Positions 1 to 11,164 of a stretch of 64,000 nucleotides of DNA are shown one piece after another. Below the pieces are notes generated by a model, which saw only the letters and a program-made list of their open reading frames with translations, was not told the DNA's origin and ran no database searches. The position numbers were made by a program, and so were the translations under genes. The stretch is from Hemicordylus capensis (taxonomy: Eukaryota > Chordata > Lepidosauria > Squamata > Cordylidae): positions 35,552,501-35,616,500 of the forward strand of contig NC_069658.1 of the NCBI RefSeq assembly GCF_027244095.1. Direction: 5' to 3'. Each line of letters opens with the position of its first letter. Position 1 is the first letter of the stretch.

Positions 1-84
1 TGATTTGGTGGATCTGGCTGTTTGGTCAGGTGTCCCCATCCTTCCTCTCCGTTCCATGTGCATCTTGCCCACAGGTGTGCACTA

Positions 85-402
85 GGACAGCTGGTCTTGT
101 GATAGCAAGCATGAATTGTCCCTTTTGCTAAGCAGGGTCCACCTCAGTTTGCATTTGAATGGGAGACTACGTGTGTGAGCACTCTGAGCTTCCCCTTAGG
201 AGATGGGGCTGCTCTAAGAAGAGCATCTGCCTGCTTCCATGCAGAAGGTTCCAAGTTCCCTGCCTGGAATCTCCTAGAAAGGGTCGAGAGAGATAATCCT
301 GCCAGCAACCTAGGAAAAGCCGCTGCAAGTCTGGATAGACAATACTGAGCTAGAAGGACCAATGATCTGACTTGATATAAGGCACCTTCCTATGTTCCTT
401 TG
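85..402 (+). repeat. 5S rRNA-headed SINE
   Basis: The left part keeps 5S rRNA-like landmarks (gctaagcagggt, then aatgggagac). The rest is a body shared with other copies in this window (aagagcatctgcctgcttccatgc, then gacaatactgagcta) and ends in ttcctatgttcc. Full relatives lie at 25165-25481 and 57340-57605 on + and 31215-31527 and 60048-60335 on -. The 5S resemblance is read directly; the name 5S-Sauria type is from memory of squamate repeats. Confidence 0.8.
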
Positions 403-1400
403 TTGGTGGAAGAGGATGACCATCACAGATAGAAGTATACTGTTCCACAGTCAAGGGTGTACAATAACAGCCCACCCCTGCTAGAACCTCCAAACCAGCT
501 CCCTTAAATTTTGGGGGAAGGGAGGAAGGACACTTTTGAAGGGGGAGGAAAAGATGTCTTGGGAACTGCAGATACAGGTTATTAGGTTTAGTGCAGAGCA
601 GCTTAATAAAACGAGTAGAAAGCTCCTCAAGTTCTTGGGGCAGAGGAGCTGCACCCTGGTGGCAGTCCCTGCTGGAAGGATGTGATGACGATGGATGCTG
701 CTCCTAAGCACGTCATATACCCCTTCACAACTCATGAGAAGAACCATCTGTGGAGGCAGGGGTGTTGAGCAGAATCGCTAGTAATGTGTGATGACATCCC
801 TTCTCCTATGGACCACTCACACACAAGAGTGTCAGGCCATGAAGACATGCATGAGGGCTGGATGGCAGATGCCACCCAGCCTGGTTCTTCAACACAAGCA
901 AGCCATGGGGATGGGTACCCTGGCAACACCTCTCCCTGTCTTGGCAACTGCCATGAAGAAGCGGTCAAGGTGTACCCTCTGCCAGCCTGTCCACTCATTT
1001 GAATATGTCCATCTTTATTTTTGCCCAGAACGGTGACCCTACTCTCCTGAGGTTGCAGAAAACTGGGGTTCCTGGGAAATTTGAGTTAAGATCTGCTCCC
1101 AGTCCCAGTGTTTCCCTGTCTGCCTATCCGGCTACACCTGGACACATGGAGCATCAGAATCTCCTTTAGGTGCATCAAAGGCTTCCCTGGAGAAGAGTGG
1201 GGTCACTACACAAAAGATCTATCATTATCCAGAGAGAATGGGAGACCCTTGAAAGCAGGGTCCCCTTTGTTTGGATACCAGGATATGGTATGATTCTGAC
1301 AGGAGGGACATCTGCGGGTGGCAATGGCATTTTCCCTAAGTCTGGCATGGTCTGCTAATTATCAATATGTTAGCAATAAATCCAATCCAATAAAATAATA
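403..1400. other. Unassigned upstream DNA
   Basis: I see no recognisable exon or transposon here. Short open frames near 784-1036 and 1108-1293 have no domain I recognise and no splice context. A neighbouring granzyme exon such as GZMK was looked for and not found. Confidence 0.4.
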
Positions 1401-1404
1401 TTTT

Positions 1405-1730
1405 AAAAATGGCACCAAAGCAGTTGCCAGTCAGGCAGTGGGCTGTCCACAAAACCCAGAGAAGCAGTTAAGCCAAGGGGTGTTGGGGGGCAGTTTTCAA
1501 CTGAAGGCATTGTTTTCGTGCCCACAATGTTTGCCTGGGAACATTCAGCACAGCTCAAATGAGTAGCCTCATTCACAGGTACATTGCCGCATTTCACAGC
1601 TATGGGGGGGGAGTATTATTGATTGTTGGTTTCCTGGGTAGTGTGAAATGTATGGTCAGAAAAATAAGGTTTAAAACATTACCTTATGAGGCAGAAAACA
1701 AAGCCCACTTCCTTTACAAACTAAGTATAT
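1405..1730 (+). promoter_or_regulatory. Upstream region of granzyme copy 1, distal part
   Basis: About 320 bp align with the region before granzyme copy 2 (20150-20520): gcagttgccagtcaggcagtg against acaattgcctatcaggcagtg, and an identical aaagcccacttccttta block in both. The shared cacttcct (reverse aggaagtg) fits an ETS-type site, which would suit lymphocyte expression; that is inference. In copy 1 this block is cut from the gene by the transposon at 1729-2513. Confidence 0.55.
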
Positions 1731-2513
1731 ACAGGTGAAACTCGGAAAATTAGAATATCGTGCAAAAGTCCATTAATTTCAGTAATGCAAATTAAAAGGT
1801 GAAACTGATATATGAGACAGACGCATTACATGCAAAGCGAGATAAGTCAGGCCTTAATTTGTTATAATTGTGATGATCACGGCGTACAGCTCATGAAAAC
1901 CCCAAATCCACAATCTCAGAAAATTAGAATATTACATAGAACCAAGAAGACAAGGATTGAAGAATAGAACAATATCAGACCTCTGAAAAGTATAAGCATG
2001 CATATGTATTCAGTACTTGGTTTAGGCCCCTTTTGCAGCAATTACTGCCTCAATGCGGCGTGGCATGGATGCTATCAGCCTGTGGCACTGATGAGGTATT
2101 ATGGAAGACCAGGATGCTTCATTAGCGGCCTTCAGCAATTCTGCATTGTTTGGTCTCATGTCTCTCATCCTTCTCTTGGCAATGCCCCATAGATTCTCTA
2201 TGGGGTCAGGTCAGGCGAGTTTGCTGGCCAATCAAGCACAGTACACTGTATACTTTTCAGAGGTCCGATATTGTTCTATTCTTCAATCCTTGTCTTCTTG
2301 GTTCCATGTAATATTCTAATTTTCTGAGATTGTGGATTTGGGGTTTTCATGAGCTGTACGCCATGATCATCACAATTATAACAAATTAAGGCTTGACTTA
2401 TCTCACTTTGCATGTAATGCGTCTGTCTCATATATCAGTTTCACCTTTTAATTTGCATTACTGAAATTAATGGACTTTTGCATGATATTCTAATTTTCCG
2501 AGTTTCACCTGTA
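1729..2513. mobile_element. Non-autonomous DNA transposon with ~200-bp inverted ends
   Basis: The ends are long inverted repeats: caggtgaaactcggaaaatt at the left is mirrored by ttttccgagtttcacctgta at the right, and the match continues for about 200 bp on each side. TA lies at both outer edges, which suits a Tc1/mariner-type insertion. The middle (about 1985-2270) has no transposase frame I can recognise, so it is non-autonomous. It sits about 40 bp before the start codon of granzyme copy 1 and is absent from copy 2. Confidence 0.85.
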
Positions 2514-2552
2514 TCTCAGCTACTTTGTATTAGGGAATGCAAAGCAGCCACC

Positions 2553-2610
2553 ATGAGGCTTTTCTTTGTCTTGTCCTGCTCTGCTGTTTTTCTCCTAACA
2601 ACCCAGAGAG
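2553..2610 (+). CDS. GZMA: Granzyme copy 1, exon 1 (signal peptide)
   Basis: Reads MRLFFVLSCSAVFLLTTQR with a hydrophobic core typical of a signal peptide and ends before gtaagtaata, phase 1. Exon 1 of copy 2 is nearly the same protein and shares the identical donor. Confidence 0.88.
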
Positions 2611-3097
2611 GTAAGTAATACCTTATATCGGGCTGGGGTTGTTGTTGTTTTGTCAGCGCTCTCTCACCCCATGCATTTAGGGAATGGAAAGGGAGGGTCG
2701 TGCAATGTTAGACAGTGAAATTATGATCAAACACAAACAACTGTTGTGAGTTCTGTTTGCTTTTCATTTATCACACTTGCATCCCACCTCATGCCTTATT
2801 GAAATGTTCTACTCTTATCCAGCCCTATTGAATTCTCAGTGGGCTGACAGATTTCCTGAGGCTCAGACCTTGAAGCAGAGGGGCAAAACCCTGGAACTAA
2901 GGAGCAGTACTGGCAGATCAGGAGCGAAGCCTAGTGGATGGGATGGTACTTAGTGATGGCTGATGAGAGCACAGATTGCCACTGCGGAGGCCACAGAGAA
3001 CCTAGCTGTAACCGATGTCTCAGGGTGGAGAGACCGGACCTGAGAGACTTTCAAAAGCTCTTGAGCCAAACAGAAATTAGCCTGCCCCCTTGATTCT

Positions 3098-3325
3098 GGG
3101 GTCACCTTAAGTGGCTTGACTAGCAAACAGAAGGTTGCCAGTTCAAAATCCCTGCTGGCACTATATCGGGCAGCAGTGATATAGGAAGATGCTGAAAGGC
3201 ACTATCTCATACAGCGGGGAGATGGCAATGGTAGGTTAAACCCCTCCTGTATTCTACCAAAGAAAACTACAGGGCTCTGTGTGTGCAGGAGTCGAAATTG
3301 ACTTGACGACACACTTTACCTTGAT
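3098..3325 (+). repeat. Sauria-type SINE in intron 1 of copy 1
   Basis: tRNA-like left part (gaaggttgccagttcaaaatcc), a body with gatgctgaaaggca and acccctcctgtattctacc, and a tail gcaggagtcgaaattgact resembling the Bov-B 3' end. A reverse copy lies at 25985-26255. Confidence 0.75.
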
Positions 3326-3599
3326 TCTGGCCTTTTATTCTGGCTCTTGACTCTGAAAAGGAGACTAAAAGCCTGAAACTTGGGAGTTAAACCCTGAGAC
3401 ATGGCAATTCTATTTGTCAGAATTGTGAGACCCTTTTGAGATTAGGGCTGATCCCAAAAAGCCCCCCACCTTCTCTGCCTAATTTGTAGATGGGGGGGGG
3501 AGAGGGCCCATATCCAGGGGTAGAGGTTAATTTTCTTATAGATTTGGGAGAATTACAGGCAGCAGCATATAAGTAATGAATTGACTTGCAGCATGGCCC

Positions 3600-3785
3600 T
3601 GTCCATCCCCAGCACAACATCCCTCTAGTGGCTGTTGCTATCTTATGTTTCTTTTAAAGATTGTGAACCCTTTGGGGGACAGGGAGCCATTTCATTCATT
3701 CATTCATTCATTCATTCATTTGCAGTATATGTGAAGTGCTTTAGAAACTTTGTTGAAAAGCACACAGTATATAAATATTCACTTT
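3600..3785 (+). repeat. L2-tail repeat with (ATTC)n
   Basis: Fragment of the family marked by tgttgct...gattgtgaaccctttggggacagggagcca. An (ATTC)n microsatellite lies at 3691-3720. Confidence 0.65.
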
Positions 3786-3840
3786 TGTATTCATATTCAT
3801 ATATTATTTCACCTGATTAGGATGGCTTATGTCTACTTAG

Positions 3841-4000
3841 GTCAATGTGCAGATATAATTGGAGGGAGAGAATCAGTTCCACACTCAAGACCTTATATGG
3901 CTGCCATCCTCAGAAAAGAAAGCTTCCGAGCATACACTCTGGACTGTGGAGGGACTCTGATTGACAGGAAATGGGTGTTAACAGCCGCCCATTGCTTTCC
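3841..4000 (+). CDS. GZMA: Granzyme copy 1, exon 2 (mature N-terminus, catalytic His)
   Basis: Follows acceptor tctacttag and reads GQCADIIGG, then HSRPYMAA and [17 protein letters not shown], ending at gtaagt in phase 2. IIGG is the activated N-terminus of granzymes A and K, and His57 is in TAAHC. It is 15 bases longer than exon 2 of copy 2, giving five more residues in the loop before CGGTLI. Confidence 0.93.
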
Positions 4001-5841
4001 GTAAGTTTGGAGGAATATTTCTCTTTTCTGCCAAGTTCTTCCTAGTATCATTTCTCAACAACAACCATTTGGGCATGCCATGTAGCAATCTTCAGTCTGG
4101 TAACATGATTTATAACAAAACAATGGGGAACAAATGGCCCAGGGCCCCTGAGGAAGGGGTCCGCCAGCTGGGTGACAATTCTCTCTTTCCTCTCCCACTC
4201 CTGGTGATTCATTTTGGTTTCTTCAAAGTAGATGAATCCTGTTTAGGGGTGGGGGAGAAGTGTCAATTCAAACAATATCCCTCCCTCCGGCTCCTCTCCT
4301 CCTCCCTTCTGACTGGCTGGCTAGTGCTAAGGTTCAACCCACCCATCTCTCAGCCTGACTGACAGGAAGGAGGAGGCCGCATTTGGATATCACGTCAAAC
4401 CGAAGGTGGACTCACCTCTGTGATGTCTGAATTATTGGAACCGCAGTTCCCAGACCCAGCCACAATTCTGATTTTGACCCCAAACCTGGGAATGAAGCCT
4501 TGGTTTGTACTGAGTTCCAATCACCCAACTGAGGGTCCATTCCTGCCTTTGTTATGTCCAGATTGGAATTGTTCCCCACACTGGAGGTAAGGAAGGAAGC
4601 TCCTCCGACTGGCTGACAGCCCATTGATGCAGCCAGTCCCACCCGCTTTGCCAGCTCCCAGACTTCAGATTCTGATCATCTGGGAGCACACGGGGGGGTA
4701 GCGAGAATGGAGGAAAACTTGGGGTCAAGTCTGACCAAAGGCAATCAGAGTGTTCAAAGAAGCAGGGGGGCCATCTTCACTTCTTGTCCCAGGTCCCACT
4801 CCAACCCTGTTCTGCCCCTGGCTGGGAGGTTAAAGTACATTTTCACAGGTGACCCTATAAAGCACCTTTGAAATCCTGTTACATTATTTGAGTCACATGT
4901 AAAAGTTCTTAAATGCAGAAGAGATAGAAGATAAGAGAAGATATGCAAATTCCAACCAATATTGGCTTTAGTGTAAGTTAACCTGTTTTATACCAATTAA
5001 AGCAAAGAAGCCTACACTTTACCAGAGTGTGTTTCTGCCACCAAGCCACACACACTCGTGCATTTACTCAGTAATATGTGGTAAAAGAAACACATGCTGT
5101 GATGTCACTGCATTCAGTGTTTCCCCATGCCATTTCATTGGTAGCTGTGTGCAGGGCACAGAAAAACACTGAATGGGATGACGTCGTATCACTGTTTCTT
5201 TTACAAAACTATACCAGGGAAATGTATGGTGAGATGCATAACAGCAGACACAAGTGTATATGTGGTGTTTGATGTGTGATGGCCCTTCCACACATGCAAA
5301 TTAGCCCTGATGAACATGATTCCAGCAGAATGACATATGGCAGAGGCAGTGACATTTTGTCTTGGTCTGATCACCATTGTGGTCTATTAAGGCCATTTGT
5401 TATGTCTGCTGATATAAATCTAGGCTATGGCCATTGCTGTCTGATCAGGGTGCACTTGAAAAGGGTAAACACAGTCCAATCCTCATCACTACATCTCTGC
5501 TATCAACACAGCTGTTTACTGTGTTTACAGTTCCAGATTCAGTTCCAGAATCAGAATCTGTTTACAGTTCCAGATTCAGAATCTGGAACTGAAAATTGGA
5601 GCTCTCTTCATACTTTATTATGCAATACCCTTTGCTTTCTCAACCAACCAAAAAACCCCTATGTAGTATCACACCCCCAATATTATTCCATAGTGTGCAT
5701 TCAGTTCAGAATGTATGACTAAATATTTGTTGTTTTAAAAAAATATATATAGTTTGAAAATTAGTGTATAAAGCCAAACAGTATAGTGCTGAACAAATTT
5801 CAGCATGGTGAGTTTATCTTTTTATCTGTTTATCTTTTCAG
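4001..5841 (+). other. Intron 2 of copy 1, partly shared with copy 2
   Basis: Start and middle align with intron 2 of copy 2 (22377-23100). Both carry tttggaggaatatttct after the donor and a ttcagtgttt...gtttcttttac...accaggga block. Here 5078-5222 has small inverted arms (gtaaaagaaacac...gtttcttttac). The stretch 4230-4700 is GC-rich and MITE-like but I cannot name its family. Confidence 0.5.
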
Positions 5842-5982
5842 GAGCCAAGGCATGCATATTGTTCTGGGAGCTCATTCACTAAAAGGAAAAGAGGCAGAAA
5901 AATAGATTCATCAAATTACTGAAGTGTTTGTTTGCCCAGGCTTAATTTGTGGACCATAGACCATGACCTTATGCTCCTGAAG
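5842..5982 (+). pseudogene. GZMA: Granzyme copy 1, exon 3 (not open)
   Basis: Clear homologue of copy 2 exon 3: it has an AG acceptor after a pyrimidine tract, reads IVLGAHSLKGKE, and ends before gtactt. A TAG interrupts the frame about 20 codons in, and the exon is one base shorter than its partner, so the catalytic Asp stretch (HDLMLLK) falls in another frame. Confidence 0.8.
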
Positions 5983-6962
5983 GTACTTTTGGGAATTACG
6001 TATGGGAATTACAGTACAGTATTACAGTTACACTTGCTTATTTATTTATTTATTTATTTATCGATTTATATACTGCCTAGTATAGAAATCTCTAGGCAGT
6101 GTACAAAATTAAAGCATAATATAAAATATAACACATTTAAAATTCATAAAAATATTAAAATCATAATAGATAAAAACACATTAAAATTTAAAATTTGTTC
6201 TCAGTTGAAGGCCTGCCCTGGAAAAAAAGGTATGTCTTCAGGGTCCTCCTAAAAAGAAACAGAGAAGGAGATGCTCTTATTTCAGTTGAGAGTGCATTCC
6301 AAAGCCCTGGGAAGGCCCGATCCCGAGTTGCCACCAACTGAGTTGGTGGCAACCATAATTGGACCTCTCCAAATGATCTTAATAGGAGACAGGGTTCACG
6401 ACAGAGAAGGCGCTCTCTTAAGTACCCTGGACCTAAGCCATTCAGGGCTTTATAGATAATAACCAGCACTTTGTATTTCACCCGGAAACATATTGGCAGC
6501 CAGTGCAGTCCTTTCAAAACCAGTGTTATATGGTCCCTTCGGGTAAACCCAGAGACCAATCTGGCTGCTGCATTGTGTGCCAATTGTAGTTTCTGCACTA
6601 CGTACAAAGGCAGCCCCATGTAGAGTGCATTACAGTAGTCAAGCCTAGAGGTAAGGTAACCAGCATATGTACCACTGTTTTGAGTTCATTTGTCTGCAGA
6701 AATGGACATATCTGGCATATCAGCTGAAGCTGATAAAAAGCGCTCCTGGCCACAGCCTCAACCTGAGAAACCAAGGAGAGTTTGGGACCCAGAAGCACTC
6801 CCAGACTACGAACTTAATCTTTTAGGGGCAGTGTAACCCCATCCTGAAGAGGCAGATCTCTCTTACTGTCTCTCAGATCCTGACCCCCTACAGACAGTAC
6901 CTTCGTATTGTTTGGATTCAACTTCAGTCTGGTATCCCTAGTCCAGCCCAATATCGCTTCCT

Positions 6963-7060
6963 GCCTGTGGCTTCCAGTAGCATCTGGTGGCCACTGTGCA
7001 ATACTGGATGCTGGACTAGATGGGCCTTGGGCCTGATCCAGCAGGCCTGTTCTTATGTTC
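6963..7060 (+). repeat. CR1 3' tail inserted in the L2 copy
   Basis: Matches the end of the CR1 copy at 27570-28082 (gcatctggtgg, ggatgctgg, gggcctgatccagcaggc, ttcttatgttc). In the second L2 copy (63651-63675) the flanking L2 text is uninterrupted, which fixes the insertion edges. Confidence 0.75.
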
Positions 7061-7379
7061 CAGGCAGGCATTTAGGAGGGTCATGCCATTTCCTGATGAA
7101 GTTGGTATGGAGAAATAGATCTGGATATTATCAGCATATTGATAGGATCCCAGACCAAACTTCCTGACAATCTCTCCCAGCAGTTTCATGTAGATGTTAA
7201 AAAGCACTGGAGACAATATAGAGCCTTGTGGAACCCCACACTTTAGCTCCCGCTTTTCAGAGCAACAGTCTCCAAGTGACACCATCTGGAATCTGCCAGA
7301 AAGGTAGGAATGGAACCACTGTAAAACAGTGCAACCCAATCCCACCTCCTTCAAGCGACCCAGAAGGATACCATGGCTT

Positions 7380-7543
7380 CCACCCCTAGCACAGTACCTC
7401 CAAGGACTGTTGCGGGTGTCTACCTTATGTTTCTTTTTAGATTGTGAGCCCTTTGGGGACAGGGGTCCATCTTATTTATTTGTTATTACTCTGTGTAAAC
7501 CACCCTGAGCCATTTTTGGAAGGGCAGTATAGAAATCAATCAA

Positions 7544-7599
<56 letters not shown>

Positions 7600-7600
7600 T
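7380..7600 (+). repeat. L2-tail repeat with (GATA)n
   Basis: gattgtgagccctttggggacagggg, then ccatttttggaagggcagta, followed by (gata)n from about 7545 to 7599. Inserted into the L2 copy of the opposite strand. Confidence 0.75.
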
Positions 7601-8003
7601 ATCAAAAGCCGCCAAGAGATCCAAAAGGATCAGCAGAGTCACATTCCCTCTGTTGATTGCCAGTTGGAGATCACAATTTAGGCCAATCAAGGCAGTCTCG
7701 ACCCCATAGCCCACCCGGAAGCCAATCTGGAAAGGTTCTAAATAATCTGTGTCATCCAGAATTTCCTGGAGCTGAGAAGCAACCGCTCGCTCAATCACCT
7801 TGCCCAACCAAGGAAGATTTTAGCAAAATCATATAGCTCAAGTTCATCTGGTGCAACTCATCTGTTCAATTTCCCCCCAGAACTCACCAAAGCCTAAGTT
7901 TAAAAGTTCATAAAAGTAGAATGAGACTTTTTGACCTGTCTGGGTGGCAGTCTTGAAAGCAGCTAAATTAGCAGGAAAGGTTACACACTAGAACTTGATA
8001 GGT

Positions 8004-8640
8004 CTATGCTGCAGTGGCAGAGCGGGACAGCCAGCAGCCTGTGTGCAGCTGCCACGGCCGCCATGCTGACCCCGCCCCCTCGTCTGATGTCACATGCTGG
8101 GTTAGCCACGCCCCCACATCTGACATCACACGTGGGGCTAGCCATGCCCCCGCGCCTGACGTCAGATGCAGGGGCGTGGTCTGGCTCCCGAACAGAGCCT
8201 TGAGGTTCCGTTCGGGACTGGGAGTGTAGTTTAACTGCTGAAGGGTCACGCGGCCCCTTCGGCAGTTAAGTTAAGGCTGGTGCTGCTTTCTCAGCACAGC
8301 CCAGGAGCAGCTCTTCCCTCTAGGGAAGAGCCACTCCTGGGCTGCACTGCAAAAGCAGCACCAGCCTTTTAACTCCTGAAAAGGCTGAAGGGGACGAGTG
8401 GCCCCCTTCAGAAGCTAGTTAGGCTGGCGCTGCGTTTGCAGCACGCAGCCAGGAGTGACTCTTCCCTGCCTTAGTTTAGCTCCCGAAGAGGCCGCGCAGC
8501 CCCCGCTCAGGAGCTAAACTAGCATCTCCGCGTCTGACATCAGACACAGGGGGGCGTGTCGGGGCTGTGAGATGCGGCGCCTGATTGGTCAGCGGCCTGG
8601 GTTCTTTGAACCTGTTGGCCCAATGGTGGCTCCGCCCCTG
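8004..8640. repeat. GC-rich hairpin-rich element
   Basis: A 600-bp GC-rich island inside an AT-rich intron. It opens with repeated units containing ctgatgtcac, ctgacatcac and ctgacgtcag next to cgcccc, and then carries three successive inverted repeats: 8229-8270 (ttaactgc...gcagttaa), 8274-8367 (ggctggtgctgctt...aagcagcaccagcc) and 8475-8523 (tagtttagctcc...ggagctaaacta). No reading frame of note. Related short units occur at 51930-52010. Most likely a non-autonomous transposon. Confidence 0.6.
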
Positions 8641-9840
8641 CTATGCTGCTTGAAAGCATCCCTATCTCCTGTTTCAGTTGGTGGACTTTGGGGACACTGT
8701 TCCTGGCCATGCCTATTTAGCAATGGCATCCCAAGATCTCCACATGCCTGAAGCCTGTTAAGAGGTCTGCATGTCAACTACCACGCTCCATGGCTATGCT
8801 TTGCTTAAAAGTGAGGGGAAAACACTTCAAATGGATGCAGACTAGTCATCAGCAATATTAACGTCAATGTACTTTGAGAAAGCTGGCCACAGCAAGGACA
8901 TGTTGGAAAGGATAAAAGAGAGCAGATACCTGTTCTTGGAAACAAAGAGTTATTTTACTGAGCGGTAATAGGATTACAGAAAGCGAAAAGAGGGTGGTTA
9001 ATCCAGAAGCACGTTCACCATGTTACAGTATTGGGAAGGGGGATAGAGACTTGAGGGTGAAAGAAAGAGAAAGAGGAAAGCCTTTTTTTCATAGCTACCT
9101 GCTCCAGCTAGAGTCCTTCTCTGCTGTTGGCCCAAGCATGAGGTGAGCAAATGAGGCACACACAAGCAACATGAGGTGCAGAGTCCGATGGTGAGGTGCG
9201 AATGCAAGGGTGCATGCGATGCAAGGGTACGGGCATGATGCAAGAGAGGGTGGTGAAATTGCAGGGGATGAAAGAGATCAAGGGCATCTTTGAGGGGGTC
9301 CTTATAGGCAAAAACATCCCTGATTGGAGAGTTCGGTGGAGGAGACTGATAAGGGCTCTCCTTAAGAAATTTCTAGAGTTTGGGGTTCCTTGCTCCAAAT
9401 AAGGCATGGATAGCAAATATTGTATAGGTTATGTTTGAGGTGACTTCCCCTGTATACTCCTTAGACAAAGAGAGCTGAGAGCAATCACCTGAATAGAGAG
9501 AGGGCACACTGCACATTCTGACATGACTCAATTCTGATAACAGTGGGGAGGAAACAAAGTGTTTTGCTTAGCCTTAGAACTTCTTCTTGCTGTATATGGG
9601 AGGAAGAGAGCTTGCATTCCTTTCCTTTCCTCTCTATTCCACTCCCATTTGGGTCTGCCCTGCATATACAGTCTCTCCCTGTATATGCTGCTCAGATGCA
9701 ATTAGAGGGGCATTTCCCTTAGCCCATTACAGTGGTTTCAAAATGCCCTATAGGCACCATAAGGAGAAGCCTTGTCAGAATGACCTTTTTATCTGGAATG
9801 CAGCCAGCTATAGCTTCTCTTCCTAATCAGGCATGGGGGG
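8641..9840. other. Unassigned intron DNA, possible LTR-type remnant
   Basis: No gene seen. The part from about 8930 to 9400 has the look of a terminal repeat of an LTR-type element on the - strand, but no partner or coding part was recognised. Very low certainty. Confidence 0.2.
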
Positions 9841-9842
9841 AA

Positions 9843-10310
9843 AGCTTTTTTTTTTTTTTTTTTTTAAGATTTTATTAGAATTTTCCCCTTCAAAATATAA
9901 CACGTAGGTATCATATTATGGAATGACACATATTTATAACATCAGTTCCCCCTGCATCATTCATTTAAATAACCAGCTTCAAACATACAGACTAGAATCA
10001 GCTGGTTTCTACAAATAAACATTCACTTTCACCAAGAGTAAATGTAGTTTAGAGCATTAAGGTCATGCATTGGGTGCTTACTCTCTTCTATATATTTCCA
10101 AAAGGGCTTCCACTTGGCATAGTATAGTGCACTTAAGTTCTAATCAGTATCATTTTTCAGCAGTAAACCATAACCATTGTAGAACATATTCTGTCGAACC
10201 ATGCTCTGATTGAAATGTGCCCTTTTTTCTTCCTAAAAATGGCTAATTTTGAAGGGTACACTGAAGCACGCAAAATGAAGCAATGAGTGTAGCTAGTAAC
10301 AGCTGGGTAT
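9843..10310 (-). mobile_element. Poly(A)-tailed retroinsertion, probably L1-like 3' end
   Basis: Read on the - strand it ends in aataaaatctt followed by about 18 A residues (poly-T at 9847-9865 on +). The frame upstream includes KWKPFWKYIEES, which recalls the end of an L1 ORF2; a processed pseudogene is the alternative. Confidence 0.5.
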
Positions 10311-11160
10311 CAAATGCTGCCTCTCCTGCTTGCACATGTGCACCCACCTCAGCCCCCTTCTTCTCCTTCATGGCAACGATAGCCACTGCCACCTTACTTG
10401 GCATGTGGCATCCCACATCTCCCTCCCATGCTGCTGGTCTGGTTAGGAGAAGGGTGATGGAGTGGAAGAGGAAATGTCAAAAGGGCAGCAGAGTATTGAG
10501 AAAACCCTGGGTTTGGGAGCATGTGTAGAGTGGCAATTCAGATGCTCCCCATGCTATTAAAGGACAAACTGTAGTATATCAGGACATGCTGCAGTGACAT
10601 TAAGATATGCACACTGTCAGCACCTCCTCATCCTGATCACATGTGATGGTGGATGATCATCCAAACCAGCTCATAAAGTTGCATATGCATTCAGATGTCT
10701 GTACACATGTACATGATAGGAAGTACACTGCTGTGTGTGAATTGAACATAAGATGTGAACAACTGTCCTTGCATACAGATTTGTACATGAAATGCTCTGT
10801 TCCATCAGAGGTCCTTAGCTGAAGCCCCCTAGCAGCAGGGAAAGACCTGTCTCTATTGTAGGCTGAGTGAATTCCACTTGCTCAAGCCCCACTTCATTGC
10901 CTCAGAGGTCTTCAGCAGGGCCTATTCAAATTCTTCATGAATTTGTCCAATTCTTATAAAAATTCATTCAGGATAGTGGACATTTCCACATCTTGTGGCA
11001 CCAAATTCCATAAGTACATTATGCACTTACATAATATGTGAAGAATATATCCCTTTTCTCAATTCTGAACCTACAACCAATCACGTCTACTAGATAGCCT
11101 TTGAGTTCTAGTTCTTGTACATGTGAGAGTTTTATTTACTGTTATTTTAAACCATTTCAC
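10311..11160. other. Unassigned intron 3 DNA of copy 1
   Basis: No coding exon, structural RNA or clear transposon recognised in this stretch. Confidence 0.3.
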
Positions 11161-11164
11161 CCCT

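Larger units (their letters stand above)
6033..7870 (-). mobile_element. L2-type LINE, 3' half, interrupted
   Basis: Reverse-transcriptase pieces read on the - strand: KVIERAVASQLQEILDD, NVTLLILLDLLAAFDTI, GVPQGSILSPVLFNIYMK, then YQYADN (active-site YADD degenerated) and AARLVSGFTRRDHIT...LHWLPI. The 3' end is the AT-rich tail with (attt)n near 6035-6060. Insertions break it at about 6963-7060 (CR1 tail) and 7380-7600 (L2-tail repeat with GATA microsatellite). The frames are not continuous, so it is a dead copy in intron 3 of granzyme copy 1. Confidence 0.85.

Noticed and set aside
784-1036. Coding exon upstream of granzyme copy 1
   Set aside because: Two overlapping short frames, no domain, no splice signals, and no similarity to granzyme exons.
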